A stretch of DNA of 32,903 nt from Coprococcus sp. (GTDB lineage: Bacteria; Bacillota; Clostridia; Lachnospirales; Lachnospiraceae): positions 1 to 32,903 of the forward strand of contig JAEDGN010000028.1 in assembly GCA_016297495.1 (NCBI GenBank), in the 5' to 3' direction. Of this stretch, positions 15,408-23,860 are shown in pieces; within the stretch, counting starts at the first letter, position 1, and every line of letters begins with the position of its first letter. The position numbers and the translations under genes are program-made. The notes beneath the pieces were generated by a model that had not been told where the DNA came from, ran no database searches, and was given only the letters and a program-made list of their open reading frames with translations.

Positions 15408-16703
15408 ATGAAGATTACGAAGGTTACAAAGGATGCAGTGGATACGCTGCTTGATGATTTGTTGAAGAGGAGCCCGAATAATTATTCGGGTTATGCGGAT
15501 AAGGTTCAGGCGATTATTGATGATGTGAGGGATCGGAAGGATGAGGCTCTGTTTGAGATGACCCGGAGGTTTGACGGTGCAGAGCTGAATGCGGGCAATA
15601 TTCGTGTGACCCGGGAAGAGATTGATGAGGCCTATACGCTGGTGGATAAGTCTCTGGTGGATGTGATCCGGAAGGCGCTGGTGAATATCCGTGTCTATCA
15701 TGAGAAGCAGCGTCGTTATGGGTGGTTTGATACGACGCCGGATGGAACGATTCTCGGACAGAAGGTGACACCGCTTCAGAGCACCGGTGTCTATGTGCCG
15801 GGCGGCAAGGCAGCATATCCTTCATCCGTTCTGATGAATGTGATCCCGGCAAAGGTGGCCGGTGTGGAGAAGATCGTAATGGTGACGCCGCCGGGTAAGG
15901 ATGGCAGGGTTAATCCGGGTACTCTTGTGGCGGCCAATGAAGCAGGAGCCGATGAGATTTACAAGGTGGGCGGCGCCCAGGCGATCGCAGCGCTGGCCTT
16001 TGGAACGGAATCTGTTCCGAAGGTGGACAAGATCGTGGGTCCAGGAAATATTTATGTGGCGCTGGCGAAAAAGGCCGTGTATGGCTATGTGAGCATTGAT
16101 TCCATCGCAGGACCGAGTGAGATTCTGGTCATTGCCGATGAGACGGCCAATCCCCGTTTTGTTGCGGCAGATCTTTTGTCCCAGGCGGAGCATGATCAGC
16201 TGGCATCCGCTATCCTTGTGACAACCAGTGAAGCGCTGGCAGAGCAGGTGAGCCGTGAGATCGAGGAATTCACAGCTGTATTGTCAAGAAAAGACATCAT
16301 TGAAGAATCTCTGAAGAATTATGGTCATATCCTGATCACGTCTGATATGGATGAGGCTGTGGAGATAGCCAATGTCATCGCGTCAGAACATCTGGAGATT
16401 GTTACGAAGAATCCTTTTGAAGTGATGACAAAGATCAGGAATGCAGGTGCCATTTTCATAGGTGAATACAGTTCGGAGCCGCTGGGAGATTATTTTGCAG
16501 GTCCGAATCATATACTGCCGACCAACGGTACGGCCAAGTTCTTTTCACCGCTTAGTGTGGATGATTTTGTAAAGAAGTCAAGTATTATCTATTATTCAAA
16601 GGAAGCATTGGCACCGGTTAAGGATGATATTATGCAGTTTGCAAAGGCAGAGTCACTGACTGCCCATGCCAATTCCATCGGTGTCCGTTTTGAGGATAAA
16701 TAA
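15408..16703 (+). CDS. hisD: Histidinol dehydrogenase
   Basis: 431 residues, standard length; ATG 15408 with GGAGG twelve bases upstream. It oxidises L-histidinol to L-histidine in two NAD-dependent steps using a bound zinc. Signatures present: LQSTGVYVPGGKAAYPSSVL, the VGPGNIYVALAKK loop, the zinc-site segment LLSQAEHDQLA, the catalytic SEHLEIVTKNPF, and GPNHILPTNGTAKFFSPL, ending in HANSIGVRFE. It is four his genes' distance from the operon end and abuts hisB, whose ATG follows the stop directly. Confidence 0.96.
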   Translation: MKITKVTKDAVDTLLDDLLKRSPNNYSGYADKVQAIIDDVRDRKDEALFEMTRRFDGAELNAGNIRVTREEIDEAYTLVDKSLVDVIRKALVNIRVYHEKQRRYGWFDTTPDGTILGQKVTPLQSTGVYVPGGKAAYPSSVLMNVIPAKVAGVEKIVMVTPPGKDGRVNPGTLVAANEAGADEIYKVGGAQAIAALAFGTESVPKVDKIVGPGNIYVALAKKAVYGYVSIDSIAGPSEILVIADETANPRFVAADLLSQAEHDQLASAILVTTSEALAEQVSREIEEFTAVLSRKDIIEESLKNYGHILITSDMDEAVEIANVIASEHLEIVTKNPFEVMTKIRNAGAIFIGEYSSEPLGDYFAGPNHILPTNGTAKFFSPLSVDDFVKKSSIIYYSKEALAPVKDDIMQFAKAESLTAHANSIGVRFEDK

Positions 16704-17291
16704 ATGAACAGAACAGCGACAATTATTAGAAAAACATCAGAGACAGATATAGAACTGACCATCAATGTGGATGGCAGCGGACAATCGGATATTCAGACAG
16801 GCATCGGCTTTTTTGACCATATGCTCAGGAGCTTTGCCAAACACGGTTTTTTTGATCTGTCCCTTCATGTGGAGGGTGATCTTGAGGTGGACTGTCATCA
16901 TACGATTGAGGATACGGGTATTGTGCTCGGTGAGGCCATTAAAAAGGCCATTGGAGATAAAAAGGGAATCCGCCGGTACGGTTCTTTCGCGCTGCCGATG
17001 GATGAGACTCTTGTACTGACTGCACTGGATCTGTCAGGCAGACCGTATCTCTGTTTTGATGCGGAGTTTACGGTGGACAGGGTCGGCGGATTTGATACAG
17101 AGATGGTAAAGGAGTTTTTCTATGCGGTTTCTTACAGCAGCGGCATGAATCTCCATATTCGTCAGTTGGCAGGTCAGAACAATCATCATATCATAGAAGC
17201 TGTTTTTAAGTCTTTTGCAAAGGCGCTGGATGAGGCCACAGGATATGATCCGAGGATTAAGGATGTTTTATCGACAAAAGGTACTTTATAG
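16704..17291 (+). CDS. hisB: Imidazoleglycerol-phosphate dehydratase
   Basis: 195 residues, the monofunctional bacterial form without the phosphatase domain. It dehydrates imidazole glycerol phosphate at a di-manganese site. The two characteristic His-rich motifs are present, DCHHTIEDTGIVLGEA and NNHHIIEAVFKSFAKAL, as is GIGFFDHMLRSFAKHG. The start ATG immediately follows the hisD stop with no gap, indicating coupled translation. A separate histidinol phosphatase is therefore needed and is not encoded in this window. Confidence 0.96.
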   Translation: MNRTATIIRKTSETDIELTINVDGSGQSDIQTGIGFFDHMLRSFAKHGFFDLSLHVEGDLEVDCHHTIEDTGIVLGEAIKKAIGDKKGIRRYGSFALPMDETLVLTALDLSGRPYLCFDAEFTVDRVGGFDTEMVKEFFYAVSYSSGMNLHIRQLAGQNNHHIIEAVFKSFAKALDEATGYDPRIKDVLSTKGTL

Positions 17292-17310
17292 ACGGTAGGG
17301 GGTGATGGCA

Positions 17311-18069
17311 TTGCGTATATATCCGGCAATACATATTTCAGACGGCAGATGTGTGAATCCCAGTGTCAATGGATTGAGCAGAGGCAAAGTTTTCACAGGT
17401 TCCCCTTTGAAAATGGCGCAGAAATGGGAAGAGCTGGGGGCAGATTTTGTTCATATCATTGATATTGACGGTGCGGATTCAGGTTTATCTGTCAATAGCG
17501 AGACGATCCGGGAGATTGTTGAAAATATCCGGATTCCGGTTCAGGTTGGAGGCGGTATCCGTTCTATCAAGGATATTGATCATTATTTGAGTATGGGCGT
17601 CAGACGTGTGATTATAGGTACACAAGCCATAGAAAATCCCGTTTTTATTAAAGAAGCTGTCAATCTGTTCGGCAGCAGCAGAATTATGGTGGCGATTGAT
17701 GCCAGTGACGGTATGATTGCTACAGAGGGACGTAAAAAATTCAATCATTTCAATGTGACGACCATTGCATCCAATATGAAAGCGATTGGCATACAGTCGA
17801 TCATTTATACGGATATCCTTCGCCGGGGCCTTGATAATGGTGCCGGAATCATGCAGGCGCTGGAGATTACGGAAAAACTGCATATGAATGTGATCTACAG
17901 CGGCGGTATTAAGTCTCTGAAGGATATAGAGGCATTTATGGATATGAATATTGAAGGTATTGTTATGGGAAAGGCCCTGTATGAATCCAGAGTCTTATTG
18001 TCCGATGCCATTAATATCTGCCGCCGACATGAGAAAAAACTGGACCGGGAGGCGGACTATGAAAGTTAA
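17311..18069 (+). CDS. hisA: HisA-like isomerase with altered catalytic residue
   Basis: 252 residues from TTG 17311, which has GGGGGTG at a good distance; GTG 17302 and ATG 17305 are alternatives but lie too close to that site. The product resembles the ProFAR isomerase HisA throughout: HIIDIDGA, VQVGGGIRSIKDID, VIIGTQAIENP, a second-half YSGGIKSLKDIEAFMDM and GIVMGKALYE. With the TTG start the protein begins MRIYPAIHISDG, so the catalytic Asp8 (PAID in HisA) is His8. The second-half D in IDASDG and the Thr of IIYTDI remain, but the usual R-D-G after it is R-R-G, and the RLxQG strand is replaced by NPSVNG. It may be inactive, altered in function or a partner subunit. Confidence 0.8.
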   Translation: MRIYPAIHISDGRCVNPSVNGLSRGKVFTGSPLKMAQKWEELGADFVHIIDIDGADSGLSVNSETIREIVENIRIPVQVGGGIRSIKDIDHYLSMGVRRVIIGTQAIENPVFIKEAVNLFGSSRIMVAIDASDGMIATEGRKKFNHFNVTTIASNMKAIGIQSIIYTDILRRGLDNGAGIMQALEITEKLHMNVIYSGGIKSLKDIEAFMDMNIEGIVMGKALYESRVLLSDAINICRRHEKKLDREADYES

Positions 18070-19282
18070 GTGTATTTACCCTATTATGAATTTCAGTGAT
18101 GAGGACAGCCTGGCTGTTCAATATGAGCATTCGGGCGCAGATGGTGTGATTCTGATCAGCCCTGATTTTGCCGACGAAGCCATGCTGATCAAGAAGATCA
18201 GGAATATCTGCAATCTGTCTGACTGCCGACTTTATGTATGGCAGCCGTACAGGCGTCTGGAGGACATCAAAAAGATTCTTTATGCAGGTGCGGCGGGAGC
18301 ATGGATCGATGCGTCGCAGACAGATCTGATCCGTGAAGCTGCGGAACGGTTCGGGGCAGATAAGGCAGGTATGGTTATTGCAGAGCCGGAGTTGCCGGAA
18401 GAAGCCCTTTATCTGGCTGAAGAATTAAAGCTTGAGCATCTATTTGTGACGGGTGAGATCCCACAGCTGCCATATCCGGTACCGGAGGGTACAGTGATTG
18501 CCGCCTGCAATGCTGATGATACGGATACGCAGCGCAGACTGCTTGCCTCTAAAGATGTGAAGGGCATTGCTCTGATCAATTATACAGATGATATGCCGAA
18601 TATTTATAGTATGAAAGAGGAATTGTCAGGAGAAGAATATTCTTTTAACCGATTTGTCAGCAGTCTGTCATTTGAGAGCTTTAAACTGGATGCCAATGGC
18701 CTGATACCTGTTATTGTGCAGGATTTCAGGACTGCAGAGGTTCTCATGATGGCATATATGAATAAAGAAGCCTATGAACAGACATTAAGAGAAGGCCGCA
18801 TGACCTATTGGAGCAGAAGCCGTCAGGAATTGTGGCGCAAGGGTGATACCAGCGGTCATTATCAGTATGTAAAATCCCTGGACATAGATTGTGACAGAGA
18901 TACCATTCTGGCAAAAGTGGAGCAGATCGGCGCAGCCTGCCATACGGGCAGCAGAAGCTGCTTCTTCACCAATCTGGCCAGCAAGGCATATGACGGAAGA
19001 AATCCGATGACCGTATTTGACTCGGTGATGGCAACGATCCTGGATCGTAAGGAGCATCCGAAGGAAGGCTCCTATACGAACTACCTGTTTGATCAGGGTA
19101 TTGATAAGATCCTGAAAAAAGTTGGAGAGGAAGCCACGGAGATTGTCATTGCGGCCAAGAATCCCGACAGTGACGAGATCAAGTATGAAATCTGTGATTT
19201 CCTGTATCATATGATGGTACTGATGGCGGAAAAAGAAGTTTCCTGGAAAGATATCACAAAAGAGTTGGCAGAACGGCATTAG
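18059..19282 (+). CDS. hisIE: HisIE (cyclohydrolase/pyrophosphohydrolase) with N-terminal degenerate HisF-like domain
   Basis: 407 residues from ATG 18059, behind GGGAGG and overlapping hisA by 11 bases. Residues from about 211 to 310 are phosphoribosyl-AMP cyclohydrolase (DIDCDRDTILAKVEQIGAAC then HTGSRSCFF, with the metal-binding Asp/Cys set). Residues from about 320 are phosphoribosyl-ATP pyrophosphohydrolase (LKKVGEEATEIVIAAKN, IKYEICDFLYHMMVLM). The first 205 residues are extra: they follow the HisF barrel order (YEHSGADGVILIS; RRLEDIKKILYAGAAGAWID; LIREAAERFGADKAGMVIA) but lack HisF's catalytic aspartates and the glycine-rich phosphate loops. This domain is probably non-catalytic and may be structural or a partner-binding piece. 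Confidence 0.88.
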   Translation: MKVKCIYPIMNFSDEDSLAVQYEHSGADGVILISPDFADEAMLIKKIRNICNLSDCRLYVWQPYRRLEDIKKILYAGAAGAWIDASQTDLIREAAERFGADKAGMVIAEPELPEEALYLAEELKLEHLFVTGEIPQLPYPVPEGTVIAACNADDTDTQRRLLASKDVKGIALINYTDDMPNIYSMKEELSGEEYSFNRFVSSLSFESFKLDANGLIPVIVQDFRTAEVLMMAYMNKEAYEQTLREGRMTYWSRSRQELWRKGDTSGHYQYVKSLDIDCDRDTILAKVEQIGAACHTGSRSCFFTNLASKAYDGRNPMTVFDSVMATILDRKEHPKEGSYTNYLFDQGIDKILKKVGEEATEIVIAAKNPDSDEIKYEICDFLYHMMVLMAEKEVSWKDITKELAERH

Positions 19283-19294
19283 ATATGGTATAAT
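19265..19294 (+). promoter_or_regulatory. Extended -10 promoter ahead of the 42-residue gene
   Basis: TTGGCA (19265-19270), an 18-base spacer and TATAAT (19289-19294) with TG at 19286-19287, an extended -10. It overlaps the end of hisIE and drives the small membrane peptide gene. Confidence 0.75.
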
Positions 19295-19352
19295 AGACAC
19301 AAATAATGTATACAATATTGTGCGGGGCACTTTAGTAGAGGAGGAAAAGGGC

Positions 19353-19481
19353 ATGTTGACAGCATTTTTAACTTACTTAGTAAAATTTATATTCTTCCTG
19401 GCTGTGGCTGCAGCAGGATTTATGGCCGGTAAGAAGTTTAAGGCTTCAAAAACTCAGAAAAATAGCGCAGCGGGAGAATAA
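19353..19481 (+). CDS. Small single-span membrane peptide
   Basis: 42 codons plus stop (MLTAFLTYLV at the start, a lysine-rich tail GKKFKASKTQKN, ending AAGE). It is too short for most gene finders, but ATG 19353 has a strong GAGGAGG eight bases before it and the gene has its own promoter upstream. One hydrophobic helix spans roughly residues 3-25, with the basic tail predicted cytoplasmic. I do not know a function. The position between hisIE and alaS, with separate signals on both sides, supports a real independent gene. Confidence 0.72.
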   Translation: MLTAFLTYLVKFIFFLAVAAAGFMAGKKFKASKTQKNSAAGE

Positions 19482-19486
19482 TCAAA

Positions 19487-19515
19487 TTGACAAAGGCTTT
19501 ATTTGATTTTATAAT
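19487..19515 (+). promoter_or_regulatory. Consensus promoter ahead of alaS
   Basis: TTGACA (19487-19492), a 17-base spacer and TATAAT (19510-19515), both perfect. It begins six bases after the small gene's stop codon. Confidence 0.85.
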
Positions 19516-19518
19516 AGG

Positions 19519-19553
19519 AAACTGGTAGGCTGATGCTTACCGGTTTTCTTTTT
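19519..19553 (+). terminator. Terminator-like hairpin directly downstream of the alaS promoter
   Basis: AAACTGGTA (19519-19527) pairs with TACCGGTTT (19538-19546, one wobble); the loop is ten bases and is followed by TCTTTTT. It would end transcripts from the small gene, yet also lies at the very start of transcripts from the alaS promoter. Confidence 0.65.
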
Positions 19554-19612
19554 ATGATTGATTGCAGCATACTGCGGACTTGTCCGCTGCGAATAAACAG
19601 GAGGAATAGAAT

Positions 19613-22255
19613 ATGGAGAGACCATATAGTCTTAATGAACTGAGGAAGATGTTTTTGGAGTTTTTTGAGAGCAAGGGCCATCTGGCTATGAAGAGCTTCT
19701 CACTGATTCCTCATAATGATAACAGCTTGTTATTGATTAATTCAGGTATGGCACCGCTGAAGCCTTATTTTACAGGTGCTGAGATCCCGCCGCGCCGTCG
19801 TGTGACGACATGCCAGAAGTGTATTCGTACAGGCGACCTGGAGAATGTTGGCAAGACAGCAAGACACGGCACATTTTTTGAGATGCTTGGCAATTTCTCA
19901 TTCGGTGATTATTTCAAACATGAAGCCATTGCCTGGTCATGGGAGTTTTTGACAGAGGTTGTAGGTCTTGATGCCAATCGTCTGTATCCATCCGTTTATG
20001 TGGATGATGATGAGGCATTCGATATCTGGAACAAGGAAATCGGTATTCCGGCAGAACGTATTTTCCGTTTTGGCAAGGAAGACAATTTCTGGGAGCACGG
20101 TGCAGGTCCATGTGGTCCGTGTTCTGAGATCTACTATGACCGTGGTGAGAAGTACGGCTGCGGTAAACCGGACTGTACAGTAGGCTGTGAATGCGACCGA
20201 TATATGGAAGTATGGAACAATGTGTTCACGCAGTTTGACAATGACGGACACAACAATTATACGGAGCTGGAGCAGAAGAATATCGATACAGGTATGGGCC
20301 TTGAGCGTCTGGCCGTTGTTGTTCAGGATGTGGATTCCATCTTTGATGTGGATACCATTCAGGCACTGCGCAATAAGGTCTGTGATATGGCTGGTGTGAC
20401 TTATCTTGAGAATCATCAGACAGATGTATCCATCCGTATTATTACAGATCATATTCGTTCTGCAACATTTATGATTTCCGATGGTATCATGCCGACCAAT
20501 GAGGGAAGGGGCTATGTACTCCGTCGTCTGATCAGACGTGCCGCAAGACATGGCAGACTGCTGGGCATTCAGGGCAAGTTCCTGGCAAAGCTCAGTGAGA
20601 CAGTTATCGAAACATCCAAGGGCGGTTATCCTGAACTGGATGAGAAGAAGGAATTTATTTTCAACGTTCTGACTCAGGAGGAAGACAAGTTCAACAAGAC
20701 CATTGATCAGGGCCTGAGTATTCTGAATGAGATGGAAGAACAGCTGGCAGCTTCCGGTCAGAAGGTACTGGCAGGTGCTGATGCGTTTAAGTTATACGAT
20801 ACCTACGGATTCCCGATGGATCTGACCAAGGAGATCCTTGAGGAGAAGGGGTATGATATCGATGAGGAAGGTTTTGCAGCCTGCATGCAGGAGCAGCGTC
20901 AGAAAGCCCGTGATGCCCGTAAGACTTCCAATTATATGGGCAAGGATGCTACGGTCTATGATGAGATCGATCCGTCTGTAACCAGTACGTTTGTTGGTTA
21001 TGAATATATGGAATATGAATCTCCGGTCACGGTTCTGACAACAGAAGATGAGATCACGGATGCCCTGGTGGATGGACAGAATGGTACCATCTTCACTCAG
21101 GAAACACCGTTCTATGCAACCAGCGGCGGTCAGATGGCAGATACGGGTATCATCACCGGACCTGAGGGCACTTTCCAGGTTAAGGATACTGTGAAGCTGC
21201 TGGGCGGCAAGATCGGACATATAGGTGTTGTCACAAGCGGTATGTTCAGGACTGGTGATGTGGTGAAGCTGTCCATCAATAAAGAGCAGAGAAGTGATAC
21301 GGCCAAGAACCACAGTGCAACCCATCTGCTTCAGAAGGCACTGCGTATCGTGCTCGGAACCCATGTAGAGCAGGCAGGTTCCTTCAACAATCAGGATAAG
21401 CTGCGTTTTGACTTTACGCATTTCTCGGCCCTGACCAGCGAAGAGCTGGATCGTGTTGAAGCCATCGTCAATGAAGAGATTGCCGCATCCCTTCCGATTC
21501 TGACTAAGGTCATGAATATTGAGGATGCCAAGAAGACGGGTGCCATGGCATTGTTTGGTGAGAAATATGGTGACAATGTACGTGTCGTATCCATGGGTGA
21601 TTTCTCAAGAGAGCTCTGTGGCGGTACCCATACAGATAATACGGCATCTATTTCTGCTTTTAAGATCATCTCAGAGACAGGTGTGGCAGCAGGTGTACGC
21701 CGTATCGAAGCACTGACAGGCAAGGGTGTATTCAATTATTATAAAGAGATCGAGAATGAGCTTCATGAAGCTGCAAAAGCTGCAAAATGTGATCCTGCTC
21801 AGCTTGTAAAACGTATTGATGCCCTGCATGAGGAGATCAAGGCCCTGACAGCTGAGAATAACCAGCTTAAGAATAAGATGGCTAAGGATGCCATGGGTGA
21901 TGTGATGGATCAGGTAGTGGATGTTAAGGGTGTTTCCCTGCTGCCTGTTCATGTTAAGGATATCGATATGCAGGAACTGATGAATCTTGGTGACCAGCTG
22001 AAGGCAAAACTGGGTGACGGTGTGATCCTGCTGGCATCCGAGAACGGTGGTAAGGTCAGTCTCTTGGCCATGGCTACAGATGGGGCCATGAAGAAAGGCG
22101 CTCATGCCGGCAATCTTATTAAGGCTGTTGCCAAATGCGTTGGCGGCGGCGGCGGCGGACGCCCGAATATGGCTCAGGCCGGCGGCAAGAATCCGGCAGG
22201 CATTGATCAGGCCCTGCAGGTATGTGTAGAAGAGCTGGCTAAACAGCTGCATTAA
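19613..22255 (+). CDS. alaS: Alanyl-tRNA synthetase
   Basis: 880 residues, full length; ATG 19613 follows AGGAGGAATAG. It charges tRNA-Ala and edits mischarged Ser and Gly. Domains in order: class II catalytic core (LNELRKMFLEFFESKGH; LLINSGMAPLKPYFTG; RTGDLENVGKTARHGTFFEM), tRNA-recognition helices, the editing domain with zinc ligands H567 and H571 (HSATH) and C669 and H673 (CGGTH), and the C-terminal DHHA1/C-Ala domain with the glycine run GGGGGGRPNMAQAGG. The 90-base leader is too short for a T-box. The gene is followed without a gap by the capA-like gene. Confidence 0.97.
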   Translation: MERPYSLNELRKMFLEFFESKGHLAMKSFSLIPHNDNSLLLINSGMAPLKPYFTGAEIPPRRRVTTCQKCIRTGDLENVGKTARHGTFFEMLGNFSFGDYFKHEAIAWSWEFLTEVVGLDANRLYPSVYVDDDEAFDIWNKEIGIPAERIFRFGKEDNFWEHGAGPCGPCSEIYYDRGEKYGCGKPDCTVGCECDRYMEVWNNVFTQFDNDGHNNYTELEQKNIDTGMGLERLAVVVQDVDSIFDVDTIQALRNKVCDMAGVTYLENHQTDVSIRIITDHIRSATFMISDGIMPTNEGRGYVLRRLIRRAARHGRLLGIQGKFLAKLSETVIETSKGGYPELDEKKEFIFNVLTQEEDKFNKTIDQGLSILNEMEEQLAASGQKVLAGADAFKLYDTYGFPMDLTKEILEEKGYDIDEEGFAACMQEQRQKARDARKTSNYMGKDATVYDEIDPSVTSTFVGYEYMEYESPVTVLTTEDEITDALVDGQNGTIFTQETPFYATSGGQMADTGIITGPEGTFQVKDTVKLLGGKIGHIGVVTSGMFRTGDVVKLSINKEQRSDTAKNHSATHLLQKALRIVLGTHVEQAGSFNNQDKLRFDFTHFSALTSEELDRVEAIVNEEIAASLPILTKVMNIEDAKKTGAMALFGEKYGDNVRVVSMGDFSRELCGGTHTDNTASISAFKIISETGVAAGVRRIEALTGKGVFNYYKEIENELHEAAKAAKCDPAQLVKRIDALHEEIKALTAENNQLKNKMAKDAMGDVMDQVVDVKGVSLLPVHVKDIDMQELMNLGDQLKAKLGDGVILLASENGGKVSLLAMATDGAMKKGAHAGNLIKAVAKCVGGGGGGRPNMAQAGGKNPAGIDQALQVCVEELAKQLH

Positions 22256-23610
22256 TGCCTATGAAAGAAATTAGGAAATTGATGATAGTTCTTCTGGCCG
22301 CTGTATTTTTCATTGGGTTGTTCATTTTCTGTGACAGATATGCGGAGGATGTCAGGAATGAATATGCTTCGCAGATCAATCCGTCCATTGTCGGCCAGAA
22401 GAACAGCAGTTCTTTCGGAGGAAAGATATCATCGGCAGAGGATCTGTCCGTGGAGAAGCTTGTACAGGATATGGTGACGGAAGATTATTCCGCCAGCATT
22501 ACGCTCTCGGCTGCAGGCGATATTCTCTGTCAGAGATCTCAGCTTGAGCGGGCCTATCATACAGAGACTGCGAGCTTTGATTTTGCAGCCAGCTTTGACC
22601 ATGTGAGAGATCTGTTCCAGTCATCGGATTATGCCATTGCCACGCTGAAGACGACTTTTGCCGGTATTTACAGGGGCGCCGCAGATGAATTCTATGGCTA
22701 CAGTACGGCCAATGCCCAGTATAACAGCCCGGAGATCCTGGCAGATAATATAAAGGATGCAGGCATTTCCCTGGTGAACATTGCGACCAACCATTCGCTG
22801 GACAGTGGTGATACAGGTCTTGCATCCACCATTGGCTATCTGGATACGGCAGGCCTGAATCATGTAGGTGCAGCGGCAAGCCAGGAAGAGGCCCTGGATT
22901 ATTCAACAAATATCAATGGCATCCAGGTGGGCTTTACAGGCTATACGAATACGACCAATGGCTTTTCGTTGAGTTCGGATGCGACCTGTGTGCTCAATAC
23001 ACTGAATGAGTATAATGAGAGTGATATTGAAGCTCTGTGCGGGAAGATCACGGCCATGAAGAATGAGAATGACCTGGTGGTGGTCATGCTGAACTTCGGC
23101 AGTGTGGAATCGGATTCGCCTGAATCGGAGCAAAGAGCGCTGGCTGAACAGCTTTGCGAGGCCGGTGCGGATCTGATTCTTGGTACCGGATCAAGAGTTC
23201 TGAAGCCTGTGGAGCAGATATCTGTTACGGATGATATGACCGGCCGGACAAAGAAATGTCTCGTATTATATGGGATGGGTGCTTTGCTCTCATCGGAGAC
23301 CTATTCATCCAGCGGAAAGGATACGGATATCAGCGCGATATTTGATTTTAATATTATCCGCAATGAATTTGGTGAGACATTCATTACAAGCTTTGCCGTG
23401 ATTCCGGTTTATCTGAACTGGTATGACGGTAAGATACAGCCAATACCGGTCTGTGAGGCAAAGGACACTTCCAAATATGCTGAAGAGCTGGATGATGATG
23501 ATATGGATCGTATCAACAGCGCCTATGAGAATGCCATCACATCTGTTTTGGAAGGAAGCGGCCTGACTGCGGAATACAGGGATTACGCTTTCCAGGTAAA
23601 ACTTCCATAG
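22255..23610 (+). CDS. CapA-family (PGA_cap) metallophosphatase-like protein
   Basis: 451 residues. ATG 22255 shares its A with the alaS stop; ATG 22261 two codons on is equally possible, and translation probably depends on alaS readthrough of ribosomes. A single N-terminal hydrophobic helix (about residues 9-28, LMIVLLAAVFFIGLFIF) anchors an extracytoplasmic domain of the CapA/PGA_cap type (PF09587): LSAAGDILCQRS, then DAGISLVNIATNHSLDSGDT and DLVVVMLNFGSV, with LILGTGSRVLKPVEQI. Family members take part in poly-gamma-glutamate capsule export, but most copies outside pgs/cap operons are of unknown role. No capB or capC is nearby, so capsule synthesis cannot be claimed. Confidence 0.88.
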   Translation: MPMKEIRKLMIVLLAAVFFIGLFIFCDRYAEDVRNEYASQINPSIVGQKNSSSFGGKISSAEDLSVEKLVQDMVTEDYSASITLSAAGDILCQRSQLERAYHTETASFDFAASFDHVRDLFQSSDYAIATLKTTFAGIYRGAADEFYGYSTANAQYNSPEILADNIKDAGISLVNIATNHSLDSGDTGLASTIGYLDTAGLNHVGAAASQEEALDYSTNINGIQVGFTGYTNTTNGFSLSSDATCVLNTLNEYNESDIEALCGKITAMKNENDLVVVMLNFGSVESDSPESEQRALAEQLCEAGADLILGTGSRVLKPVEQISVTDDMTGRTKKCLVLYGMGALLSSETYSSSGKDTDISAIFDFNIIRNEFGETFITSFAVIPVYLNWYDGKIQPIPVCEAKDTSKYAEELDDDDMDRINSAYENAITSVLEGSGLTAEYRDYAFQVKLP

Positions 23611-23647
23611 AAGAATCCAACAGAATATAGAAGATACATCATTGAGA

Positions 23648-23725
23648 AAGATGCTGTAAGACTTAACAAAGGTGTCGACTGTAACATAGATGCTTTTGTT
23701 CTGCCGTTACAGCATCTTATTTTTT
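23648..23725 (+). terminator. Terminator with long loop after the CapA-family gene
   Basis: A perfect 12-base stem (AAGATGCTGTAA 23648-23659, TTACAGCATCTT 23707-23718) followed by a T-run at 23720-23725. The 47-base loop contains TGTAAC, which could pair instead with GTTACA inside the right arm, so two mutually exclusive folds exist. Confidence 0.7.
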
Positions 23726-23742
23726 AGTTACGGCTGTGTAGA

Positions 23743-23819
23743 TATCAGTTCAGCAGAATGTTCGCCTGACAGCATAATTACGGTATTGTGCTTCAAGGAA
23801 CTAGAAGACTGAACTGATA
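23743..23819. repeat. Inverted repeat with the CAGTTCAG core
   Basis: TATCAGTTCAG (23743-23753) and CTGAACTGATA (23809-23819) are a perfect 11-base inverted repeat 55 bases apart. The same core bounds the element between hisG and hisD. Between the capA-like gene and the dehydrogenase there is otherwise only a terminator and a promoter. Confidence 0.5.
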
Positions 23820-23860
23820 CAAAAATTTTTTGAACAAAAAAATATTTTTGTAAATAACCA

